Of a stretch of 64,000 nucleotides of DNA, positions 32,884 through 43,321 are shown one piece after another (the first letter of the stretch is position 1; every line of letters begins with the position of its first letter). The position numbers were made by a program, and so were the translations under genes. The DNA is from Diphasiastrum complanatum (lineage: Eukaryota > Streptophyta > Lycopodiopsida > Lycopodiales > Lycopodiaceae). The notes under the pieces were generated by a model. The model was not told the DNA's origin, ran no database searches, and worked only from the letters and a program-made list of their open reading frames with translations. Location: the NCBI GenBank assembly GCA_029204225.1, contig CM055093.1:1162117-1226116 (forward strand). The letters are read 5' to 3'.

Positions 32884-35800
32884 ATGTGGCGTGAATGGAT
32901 GGCGACGCCATGTCTGATGGGAATCGACGAGGCTGGCCGCGGTCCTGTTCTTGGTAATAATCCTCTCTCCATCCTTATCCTTCTCGCTTACCAATACGTC
33001 AACATTCTAGGATCGCGTTCTCATTGCGAGCCCAGGACAGTGATAATGTTAAGTATCAATAGCAAATGGAAAAAAATCACCTTATCTAGACATAGCTGCT
33101 GCTTTAAGGCGCACTGAAGCTTCTAATTGCAACTGCGGACGACATAAAGAAGCATTAATTTGACTTTTCTCTGGCTGAGATATGTCTGTTTTTTATCATT
33201 GTGATGTGAAGAATTTGTTGATGTGTTCTCAGGTCCGAATGAAGCATGTATTTGAGTTTTCTCAAGCTGATATATGTATTTTTTTCTCGCATTTTGTTAT
33301 GAAGCATTTGTTAATGTGTTCTCAGGTCCAAAAAAAAACATGTATCTGAGTTTTCTCAGGCCGATATATTGTTTGCTTTTTCTCGCATTTTGCTATGAAG
33401 CATTTGTTACTGTGTTCTCAGGTCCGATGGTCTACGGCTGCGCATACTGTCCTCTCATTAAGAAGGAAGAGCTTGGTTCTATGCAATTTGCTGGTAAGTA
33501 TAATCGTCAATAATAATCCTCAATACTAAGTCTGTTGAAAAAGAAAGACAAAAATCAGAATGGCTGATTCCGAATAAAACGGCCATACCAGGTTGTATTA
33601 GCTCCCAATATTGTTCTTTGCAAGTTTTTGTTGGTGTATTTATCTTCTTCTGTCGAAGTTCTGAGATTATTCCTGGAAATCACTCGTGGCTCTAGGGTTT
33701 TGCAATTTCTAGATGCAGTTATCTGATGCCAAAATTCAGAACATTGTCTTCTTTATCACCACTAAGCATGTATCAGAGAAGACTTAAATCCAATCAAGTT
33801 TTTGCTTATCATAGAATGGAAAATATCTCTTGAATTATTTATTTGGTTGGCTATGTGAGAGCCTAATTTGAACATCAATTAATTTTCTATTCTTCGCTTT
33901 TATTTTGTCATTGATGCTTAGTTTCATATGTGAGTTGCCCTTTGTTTTCGTGGACGTGGGACACTTGTAGATGTAATGGCTACAACTCAAATGTGTAAAT
34001 CAAGAAGCCAGTTTTTGTGTAAAGAAAATGCAGACAAGAAAAGCTTTGTGAGACTGATACCTGATGAATGTATTGCAGATTCAAAGACATTAACTGAGGC
34101 CAAAAGACAGGAGTTATTTGAGTGTATCAAAGCTGACAGTTCAATGGCTTGGGCTGTAGATGTGATTGATCCAAAAGATTTATCTGCACAGATGCTTCAA
34201 AGGTCATAGATAAGTGTGTTAAATAGAGTTGCATATTGCTGACCCAAAGATGAGTGTTTTCTTTTTCAAGAATGGCATCATAATGGTTGTGTTTGCTGAC
34301 CTGGAGTTAGACTAACTCAAATTGGAGAGATTGTTTCTGCTTCGGCATCTAGAAGCTTGTTTCATAACGTATTGTTGCCACTTGCACTCAAAAAACTTGC
34401 GATTGAGGGAGCATCTTGTCCAACATTCTCATTTCGTCTGTGCATAATGTGGATTTTATGCTTAAGATTTTGTATTTAATGAGCAACTGAAAATTCGTGT
34501 CAATTGTCCAGAGAGAGGAGGAGCCTTAATGTTATATCCTACGAGTCTGCAAAGGGCCTTATCAATTGTACGTTGAACCTGGGGGTACACCTTGCTGAGG
34601 TATTTCACGGTTTACAAAACTCAGCTTTTTGACTGGAAATTTAGTTAGTAAGTCTTTTGTTTGTGAAATTATGCTCTTTTTTATGTATGGAAGTTTAAGA
34701 TGAAGATTATGACAAGTAGTCATGATAATTTTTTTGGATGTATTTAGGTGTCAAGAAAGGCTTTTGTAGTAAGAGCAAAACAAGACTTGATAAAAGCAAG
34801 ATCTTCTGCATGCTAAGTATAACATTCACCTTTCATTTTTTTTTCTTTTTGTTCATAATTAGTCAAGCTTTTGAGAGTATTTTCTGTACTTTTTTCTCAG
34901 CACACGGAACTGATTGGAATCTAATCTCTTCTTGTGCAGAGTTCAAGTGTAGTTGTCTAGTTGTTTCTATAACAAAATTCACGCTAGCCAGCTTAAGACA
35001 TAGTCTTTTTTTTCAAACATTCACCTATCCATTCACATTACATTCTTCCTATTTGTGCACTCTTCAAACTTTGATGGGAATGATTGTCGTTGCTGGTAGC
35101 TTGTATTAATTTAGGATGGTAAACTTGCAAACTATGCTCAATTTAAGCAGGGTAAATTTAATTTGTGAGTTTGTCTCATATTTTTACCATACAAAGCACC
35201 TTCGAGAAAACTTTTTTACTATGTAATTGAGTTTTTATGGGAGTTTTTGTGTATTTGTGATTGCCTTACGCTACTTACAAGTTTCACCTCTGGTTCAGAG
35301 CCAATAACATCCTAGCGTGTGACAAAGTGGTCATGTTGAAACCATGTAAAGTAACTTATTGTTTCTTTGCTCTGTACTTGCACTACGTTTCTGAAAACAT
35401 GTTCAGAAACGTGTTTCTGAACCGCGTTTCTGAAATGGGGGAGCGTTTCTCAAAAATGTTTTTTTTTTGTGTGGCAATATGGGTATCCAATTAAAGCATT
35501 TATTAAGGGCAGTTCATTTATGTAGGTCGCCGAATGTTTCGGGTACAATGTGGTCCAGTTTGGGTGCAACAATGCTTGTTGGATTCTGTCAAGGTTAAAA
35601 GTCAAAGTGGCTTGTTGTGTTACTTTTGATATCTTTTCTGTCAATTCATTTAGAGCTACTATAGGGTCCAAGGAGGCCTATGATGCCAATTGGCTTTAAC
35701 TTCCCGGGTGCTCTCATTTCTACTAGTTACCATTCTCAGTTTCAACTACAACACAACTGACCTCGACATCAATTTCAGAATTTAGCTCATTGGAAGCTAG

Positions 35801-38800
35801 ACCTAATGACAAGGCCATAAGGGAGAAGCCCATTGATGTGACTGCTCATCAACCTTTGTTGTAGGATCATTGTCAAACACTTGATGTGGCTATTCAATCA
35901 CAAGCTGTCATGACTCAATCAAATGTTGATAACATTGATTGTGTTAAATAGGGAAGAGTTAGGATGTCTAGTACGGGTTTATTGGCTATTTTAGATGTTT
36001 TAATAGTTAGGGCCTTATTTAGCTGCATTTGGAACCTCAAAAATATGTGAAATGTATGGTGTGGCTCAAGTTGATATGCATAGCAGAGCCATTTCTACAA
36101 AGAAGACCTTAAGTCGTGGGATGGGAGGTTGGAAATTTTTATTGGAAACTATGAATACCATTAATGGGTCCTCATTTGGTAGTTTTTATTGATAGAGATA
36201 TGAGTTTCTTTGAGGGGGAACTAAGAAAGGCATAGTTTAGTATAACCTGTAAAGCAATTCAATATTATGAATATTTGTTTTTTTTTGTTTTTCTTGTGGC
36301 GATTCTGGTCCCAGTATCGTGTTTCTGAGAAACGCGTTTTTGCAAATATGCTTTGCTCATTATCTCATTTTCTTTCTTTGCATCATATCAATCATAGGTG
36401 CCACTATCTTTGATTAGCATTTTTCATCCTTCATGTAAAGGCCAATTGATCTCAAAAAAGCTCTTGAAGTTGTAATATCACTTGGCTTAGGCCACAAGAG
36501 AAACAAGAGAATAACATCGTCCTTCTTAGGATTTGGTTGTACTCCCTTTGTTGACACTACATGGTCTACATATTTGTTGTTCGATCACTGTAAAATGAAC
36601 TCATTTTATTGTTGCAAGTTATACATGTTCCCATGTATTTTACAACAATCAAAGTCAACTACAAGCCAAAATGTTCTTCAAACAAGTAAGTATGCTTGCT
36701 TTTATATAGTCTTAGGAGGTTGTTTATGACCATCATAAATGTTGTGGGATTGATAAAGGAGTTTGTTGAGGTGACTAAGAAAATGAAGGGCTCTGAACGA
36801 ATTTACAAAGCAATGGTGTATGAAATATTGCTTGGACTTTCATCCGTGTGGGGAGATCTACTTCTTCTGTACCACTCCATGGGCCATGTAGTGAGGACAT
36901 CACTTTTTGATGCTTGATAAGGATAAGTGTGCAAGGAGCTCACACTTTGTTTGATGTCACCTGCATTGAGCTCTACTTATGTCAATGCTTTTGTGGACTT
37001 ATTGTAATTTGTATTGGAGTCTTGCCGTTGTTGACATATTATTGGATGTGTTGGACAATTTCATATAGTGTTTTTGTTATCTTTTTATAAAGTGATCTTG
37101 CCAAAGTTGAGTTTTCTAGGGTGTTGTCCATGTACTAAGGAGAAGGGGTGTACTAAGAAGTGTGGAGGGCGATGTTTGGAATCTAGAAGTGCTACTTATG
37201 TAGGTCAATTACACCATTTCCATTGGAGACTTGTTTATTAGATTGTGTTTAACTTTTGCTTTGTCTAGTAGGATGTAGTTATTCATAGAGTGTAATCATT
37301 GTTATTTTCTCAACATGATATCAAAGCTTTGTAGGTTATGATCAAGCTAAATCACGTTTGAGAGGGTGGCCGGTTGGATCCCAACTTGTCCATGCAAGTC
37401 CATGCAGTTGGAGGCTCAAGTGGAGAATTGGATATCGATTGATCCAAATTTAATTAGAATTAATTGACAACAAATAAATTAGACTACTGGAGGTGTCTTC
37501 AAGCTCAAATGTGGAGATTTGTGCTTGCTATCCATAGTTGGAAAAACAAGAGAGATGATCTATGGAAAGAGATCCACACATCATTTGGAGAAACTTATTA
37601 GATTGAGTGAATTTGCAAGCTGGCAGGCACTTCAAATCAGTCAGCCATTGGCCTATAAAGAGCTTAGGAGGAATTCGTTGACATGCAAGTTTGAATCAAT
37701 GATTTTCAGCAAGGACAACTTCTATGTTTGTTTTCCCATCACTTTATACATAGGACGTGAAGGAGTTTACCAAACGTGACAATGAGTGAAGCTATAGCTC
37801 AATCTTTAAGAAAGCTTGCCTATTTTCCAGCCAAGGAGGTTGCTGATTTTTGGTACATGCAAGAGGGCAATGACTTCCATAAGTCAAGAGCTTGCTAATT
37901 TTTGTGTGCATGTAAGAGGATATTACTTCCACAAGTCATACTATTGAGATTTTGGCTATTTTCAGCCAAGATACTTATTGTTTTTTTTGTGCAGGCAGGC
38001 TTGTTCCTTGAAGATATCGAAAGATCCTCTTCAACGCTTTCCAATGTGATGTCATCGAGGCATGCATGAATTGACTCATGAGTGAGACACTATAAGAAAT
38101 GTCCGGTCTTGAATTACATAGGTAAATGAGACAGCCAATAGCTTGACAATATGAAGTAGTATCAAATGGTTCACCATCACCTTGACTACTTAATTTCAGG
38201 CCTGTTTCCATAGGTGTAGCAACCGGCTTGCAATCTTCCATCTTGAACCGCTTCAAAATCTGCCCAATGTAGCGTTCTTGAGAGATGAAAATTCCAGCCC
38301 CTTCTTATACAAATCTAAGTCCAAGATAAAGTGCAATAGGCCTAAATCCGAGTTTTCAAAAACCATACCAAGATCAAGTATTACGACATCAATCTGGTGC
38401 TCATTACTTCCTGTAATAATAATATCATCAACATAAAGCAAAATAATGATGATATAATCTGAAGTATGCTTGACATAAAGAGTAGATTCGCTAGGACTAT
38501 TAGTAAACCCACGATCACAAAAATAGGCATGTATCTTTTGATACCACATCCTTGGGGCTTGCTTCAGTCCATAAAGTGCCTTCTTGAGAAGACAAACTTT
38601 ATCTTCTTGGCCTTCAACCAAAAAACCAGCAGGTTGTTGAAGGTACACTTTCTCGTTGAGATCACAATGCTGTCTTTATATCAAGTTGTCGCAAACGCCA
38701 ACCAAAATGGGCAGCCAAAGAGGTTACTACCCTCACGGTAGTCATCCGAGCAGTAGGAAAAAAAGTCTCCTCATAATCAATCCCCTTTTGCTGAGCATAG

Positions 38801-41800
38801 CCTTTGGCAACAAGCCTTGCCTTGTACCTTTCAATGGTACCATCTGCCTTATACTTGATTTTGTATACCCATTTAGAACCAATTGCCTTCTTCCCATGAG
38901 GAAGATCAACAAGAACCCAAATCTGGTTCTTCATGAGTGAGTCATACTCATCTTGCATCGCATCCTCCCAACATTTTATTCCCTTGGCCTGCTCATAAAA
39001 AACAGGTTCTTCCGCAACATCTCCATGAGATGTAAGAGCAAAATCTGAAAAATCAGCATAGTCCACTGATTTTGTAGAGGCACGTGTCTTTCCATCATAA
39101 AATGAACTTACTTTGCTGTTCCGCAAAGTCGACAACAGCAACCGTGGGACTGTTTTGGGCTGTCCAACAGCCATGTCTCTTCTTGCAATTTGCTGTCCAA
39201 GATCTTTCAAGATTGCACTTGGCTGTCCAAGATCTTCCAAAACTGGTCTTTGCTGTCCAACAGTTCCTACAGGCTGATTTTGAGCAACAATGGGCGGTTC
39301 TTGACGAACATTAGGCTCTAAACTTGATGAGGTATTGGGCAGTTCGAAACAGGTTGATTGCTGCCCCTTATCCCCAGAAATAGAAGATGGTTTCAAATCT
39401 GGAAAAACTTCAACATTCACACTATGTAGGCTGTCCCCCTTCAAGATATAACTTGGGGCCATATCTAATGAATTCTTTTCATCAAAATGCACATCACGAC
39501 CAACAATAATCTTGTTAGTGCTCAAATTGAACAACCTATAGCCTTTGCTTTCACTACTATAGCCAACAAAAATGCATTTAACTCCTTTATCCTCAAGCTT
39601 TGTACGAAGTTTATCCGGAACAAAAGCATAAGCCGTACAACCAAAAAATGCGAAGTGTGAGAGATTGAAGGCTTCTTCCCATACCAAACTTCATAAGGAG
39701 TTAATACTTTCAATGTTTTAGTAGGACAACGATTGCTTATGTATGCTGCCATTATAACCGCTTCAGCCCAAAACTTGTGAGACAGTCCCTTTGCTTTGAG
39801 CATGCAACGGGCCATCTCCATAAGTGTGCGATTCTTTCGCTCGGCAACACCATTTTGTCTTCCTTTGTTGAGCAGCAACATAATTGTATAATACTCGTTG
39901 ATTGTTGGATTACTAAATGGCTCCATTGGCATATAGCATTGAACAAAATCATGTTGTGGAACTATTTCAGGTTTTGGTGCCATCAGATTTAGTTGGGCTC
40001 CTTGGTTTCATGGAGTTGTCATTATCGCCAATGTTTGAGGCCTGCTCCTATTCAAGGTGCTGGATTAGAAACTCCCTAATGATATTTAAATAAAGGACTA
40101 ACTTGAGACTGAAAATATGTTAATACAACTCTAGAAGGGCTGGCGAAGGTTTTGATGGAGTAGAAATGGTTTTTTTGATATTTTGCGAGGATTCTATGGC
40201 TTTAAAAATGGTTGGTGAGACTTCTTTGGACCCGTTAGCTGAGATTGTTGCTGCTGGGTAGTGAAGCTATCAGGTTTGTTACCACTGCCTGTTATCTGTT
40301 GAACATCTTTTGCAAAAAGTTTAATATTCAAGAATTGCTTTGGTTTGCTGGGTGAGTGTAACATACACCTTCGAGGGGTTGTGTATTATGTGATTTTTTA
40401 GATCACGCACATCTCCTTCAAATTTCACTCAAAAAATTCTGAAAACCGAGGTGAGTGAAGGGCTGCCTGCTGGTGTTTGAAAGATCGGAGAAATACTCAT
40501 TTGCTTTTTCACTGATGTCCAAAGGATCCTGGACTTGCTGCACACCTCACCTAAGATGCACTTTGATTAGGATTGTTGAACTGGAAACTATCAAAAATGC
40601 CTTTGGGAAACAAGAGCCTCTTCTGGAATAGGCAGAGCTTGGGTGATGACTGGTATAAAGGTGACACTTTGTAGTAGGGAGCATGGGACTCTATAGGTAA
40701 ATTTTGTTTTAGCATACCATTTGAGCAGCTTGGAAGTGGCTCATAGCTTTGTGTCGGTGATCTTAGATTTCAAGTTGATATGCATTGTAAGTTTCATGTT
40801 CTTTAGCCTTGTAGGATTGCTTCTGAGGAAATTTGATGCCATGCAATGGCTTTGTTTTTCCAGATTATCTTGTTCTCAGCATGACCAGTTTCCTACTAAA
40901 TGAATGCCATATAGTAGTGGTGTTATTAGTTAGAATATTCAGCCAAATGGGACTGCTTATTTTCAGTTGTCTGGAGCTACTGAACTTTAAGTGTGATAGT
41001 CACAACTTTCTAGTGACTGCTGTCAAATTCTGATTCTGTTCCAGGTCTTTGTTGATACTGTTGGAGATGCGGAAAAGTACCAGGCCTGGCTAACAGAAAG
41101 ATTCCCACAGATCAAGTTTACTGTTTCCAAAAAGGCTGATAGCCTGTTTCCCATAGTCAGTGCTGCCAGCATAGTGGCCAAGGTAACTTGTGTATCTAAA
41201 CGTGTTGAAAGTTTAGACATTATTTCATTTGTTTGATACTTGGCAGAATGTTTTACTAACCGAAGTTTCCTTATTAAGGTCACCAGAGATAGATCTTTGA
41301 GGGACTGGAAATTGGATGAGACATTGAGTACGATATCCAGAGATTTTGGGTCAGGATATCCTGCAGGTATGGATGATCCGCTTGTGAAATAACCTATTTT
41401 AGAAACTTTAATATTTTTGCTGCTAATTTTTTATGAAGCATGCTTGAGGAACATATTTCTGGTAAGGAGTTTCCAGATCCCGAAACAAAAGCATGGTTAT
41501 TACAGCACAAGGACGCAGTATTTGGATTCCCATCTCTTGTCCGATTTAGTTGGGCAACTTGCAAGCCACTTATTTCTGCAGGAGGTGTTGAAGTCTACTG
41601 GTGAGCCTACAGTTGGACTGGATTTTCAATTGTTTGTGTGGAAAGTTAAGACATCGTCTTTTCTCTTTCAAGTCTACTCATTGGTACTTTTTGAAAAAAG
41701 TCCTTATGAATGTAGAATTTCCAATGTTCATCAAAGAAATCAATCTTGTTTCAGGATGACATCTGAATTTTTTCTAAATATCAAAATTTCCAAAGTTTAG

Positions 41801-41950
41801 GGTAAACGTTTCAATTGCAGGGAAGCAGATGAAGCTGATGAGGATTCTGCAAAACGCAAGTCACATACGGTGGAAGTGGAGTCCAATGCTTCTGCAAGAC
41901 ATTCATATTTTCGTTCAAGGCAGCTGCAGCAAGTCACAACTCGTCTTTAG
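32884..41950 (+). CDS. RNASEH2A: Ribonuclease H2 subunit A, complete eight-exon gene
   Basis: Catalytic subunit of nuclear RNase H2, which cuts RNA in RNA-DNA hybrids and removes ribonucleotides built into DNA. Exons: 32884-32953, 33422-33493, 34079-34202, 34512-34599, 41045-41182, 41279-41366, 41477-41600, 41821-41950. All introns are GT-AG, the phases agree at each junction, and the sum is 834 nt or 277 aa, slightly short of the usual near-300. Catalytic acids are visible: Asp and Glu in [10 protein letters not shown] (exon 1), Asp in VFVDTVGD and Asp in SKKADSLFP (exon 5). Other blocks are [27 protein letters not shown] and [11 protein letters not shown]. The first ATG lies 11 codons before MGIDEAGRG; a second in-frame ATG is at 32899. 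Intron 4 is 6,445 bp and holds a hAT-like MITE and a Copia fragment. The frame is undamaged, so the gene is probably functional. Confidence 0.95.
33143..33430 (+). repeat. Triplicated splice acceptor of exon 2
   Basis: A unit of about 95 bp ending TGTGTTCTCAGGTCC occurs three times, with AG ends at 33232, 33325 and 33421. Only the last leads into the true exon (GTCCGATGGTCTACGG). The units share CATTTTGYTATGAAGCATTTGTTA and GAGTTTTCTCA. The two upstream copies are near-identical decoy acceptors, including the first bases of the exon. Confidence 0.9.
34837..35050 (+). repeat. Dispersed repeat in RNASEH2A intron 4
   Basis: About 200 bp that aligns by eye with 55585-55795. Shared landmarks are TTTTTGTTCATAATTA, AGAGTTCAAGTGTAGTTGTC, ATAACAAAATTCA and CATTCACATTACA. 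The other copy directly follows a Copia RNase H, so this may be a fragment of that element's LTR. Confidence 0.65.
35365..36358. mobile_element. hAT-like MITE A in RNASEH2A intron 4
   Basis: Flanked by the 8 bp direct repeat CTTTGCTC at 35365-35372 and 36351-36358, the duplication length made by hAT transposases. Ends are imperfect inverted repeats (TGTACTTGCAC left; CATATTTGCAA as the inverse of the right). Just inside, both ends carry clustered GTTTCTGA/TCAGAAAC palindromes. The body of 978 bp has no transposase. It shares GGCAATATGGGTATC and flanking text with MITE B at 42115. Confidence 0.75.
36359..37315 (+). repeat. Possible Copia LTR ending at a primer site
   Basis: No gene is recognised. 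The stretch ends CTCAACA at 37315, directly before a primer-site-like sequence. A 73-codon frame at 36696-36917 matches nothing I know. Confidence 0.3.
37316..37327 (+). promoter_or_regulatory. Degenerate primer binding site (initiator Met tRNA)
   Basis: TGATATCAAAGC differs by two bases from TGGTATCAGAGC, the site that most plant Copia elements use with initiator Met tRNA, and follows a CA dinucleotide as LTR ends do. The 650 bp after it have no open frame with recognisable gag. They include an imperfect direct repeat near 37830-37945 (CATGCAAGAGG and CATGTAAGAGG blocks). Confidence 0.45.
37975..40000 (-). mobile_element. Truncated Copia element inside RNASEH2A intron 4
   Basis: Minus-strand polyprotein from integrase to early RNase H. 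Integrase end: [30 protein letters not shown] and NRCPTK (39870-39680). A 341-codon frame at 38662-39687 follows with [17 protein letters not shown], a Gln-rich linker, [37 protein letters not shown] and [11 protein letters not shown] continues in the next frame with [11 protein letters not shown] and [13 protein letters not shown] intact. It ends in RNase H onset ([14 protein letters not shown]) at 37975. Both LTRs are missing. Frameshifts occur near 38655 and 38255. It lies antisense to the host gene. Confidence 0.92.
40001..41044. other. Intron 4 distal part, no gene seen
   Basis: This lies between the Copia fragment and exon 5 of RNASEH2A. I see no coding frame or repeat of note. It probably contains the branch point and original intron sequence. 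Confidence 0.4.
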
Positions 41951-42106
41951 GAGCACTTTTGAAAAGCTATCAACCGAGATTTTGGCACACTATTAGGTTG
42001 TCATGGCTGGCAGGAATTGTATTGTTTTCAATAGAATGTTATGAATTTCTGATCAGAAGAAGTTTGTAGATTGACTTAACATTGTTTTCATTAAGTGGTT
42101 TGATGT

Positions 42107-42835
42107 GCTCCAAGCATAGATGCACTGCGATTCTGAATCACGATTCAGAATTGCGATCAGAATCGCGATTCAGAAACGGGTTTCGGGATTTTCCCATAAT
42201 CGCGCAGAATTGTTTTTTTTTTTTTTTTGAAATTTTTTAGGCAATATGGGTATCAGATGAAAGCTCTGATTGAGAGCATTATGACTGTGTAGTTTGCTGA
42301 CTGTTTCGGGGGCGTTGCCCCCCAAACCCCCCACCGGGGGCCTACCGCCCCCCGGACCCCCCGTTTCTTGGGGGGCTACCGCCCCCCGAACCCCCTAGAG
42401 CTTCCTGCTATATAGACACTGTATATAAAGATGCTACCGCCCCCCCCCAGATAAAAGTGGGGTCCAAATGCGCGCCGAGAAGGGCCCAATATTTATGCGC
42501 CCAACTGTATGCACATTGCACTCACATCTCTAGTGAAACGATTGCAAAAGTGATCATCATCCATACAGTTGATAGCCCAAACTGTAGCATTAACATTTAC
42601 TGAAAACCAGAGCAAATGACAACCGGATAGCTACTGAAAATAAAATCTGTTTGTGCCTCATCTACTGCACTTTTGAGAGGCAAAACGCTAGTTTGACCAT
42701 TGATCCCTTAAAAAAATTTCAGCCATAAGCTATTTTTCCATTTTTTTTTTTTTTTTTTGCGATTTTGGGTTCAGAATCGCGATTCGCGAATCGTGGACCC
42801 AGCGAATCGCGATTCGGTGCATCTATGGCTCCAAG
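42107..42835. mobile_element. hAT-like MITE B downstream of RNASEH2A
   Basis: Bounded by the 8 bp direct repeat GCTCCAAG at 42107-42114 and 42828-42835. Termini are a perfect 11 bp inverted repeat: CATAGATGCAC at 42115 and GTGCATCTATG ending 42827. Subterminal ATTCTGAATC/GAATCGCGATTC palindromes crowd both ends. The 713 bp body encodes nothing. It begins about 165 bp after the RNASEH2A stop, so it may sit within or just beyond the 3' UTR. It shares internal text with MITE A. Confidence 0.88.
42308..42452. repeat. C-rich block inside MITE B
   Basis: Runs of 4-9 cytosines, with the unit GGGGGCCTACCGCCCCCCGG and variants repeated about three times. This is sharply unlike the surrounding AT-rich DNA. 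The minus strand has many G-runs able to form a quadruplex. Confidence 0.85.
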
Positions 42836-43242
42836 TATTGTAAATGGGTCCTCCGATAAGTGGTGAGTCGGTAAGGACTTCCAATCCTATATCTGAGTTC
42901 AGGAGTTATTCATTGCATAATAAGGACATACAACAGAAGAAGAAACTATTGTAGATGTTGTGGTGCTAAGATAGTGCAAGACATGCAATTAGAGCCTTGC
43001 GGACCTTTCCTCCCACATGAACCATTTCATTGAGCACTCTTTAGGAACACATAATGACATTTTTGAAATACGATTTCAACAACCAATCTAGTGGTGAATC
43101 ATGGCTTGCATTTTTTGGGATTTCACTTGGGAATGGGATTTGATTTCTATGCTGCTATAGCTGTTTATAGGTTGTTAATGAAGCACCATATTAGGAAACC
43201 CTAATTGAAATTTTGACAACAAATAACAAAGTATATATGTAC

Positions 43243-43244
<2 letters not shown>

Positions 43245-43318
<74 letters not shown>
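43245..43318. repeat. (GA)n microsatellite
   Basis: About 74 bp of uninterrupted GA dinucleotides, preceded by TATATATGTACGC. Confidence 0.97.

Positions 43319-43321
<3 letters not shown>

Noticed and set aside
33274-33513. 79-codon frame with a repeated LAFCYEAFV peptide running into RNASEH2A exon 2
   Set aside because: As a separate gene it is rejected: it is the translation of the triplicated intron/exon junction plus exon 2. It is kept only as a possible alternative-acceptor product.
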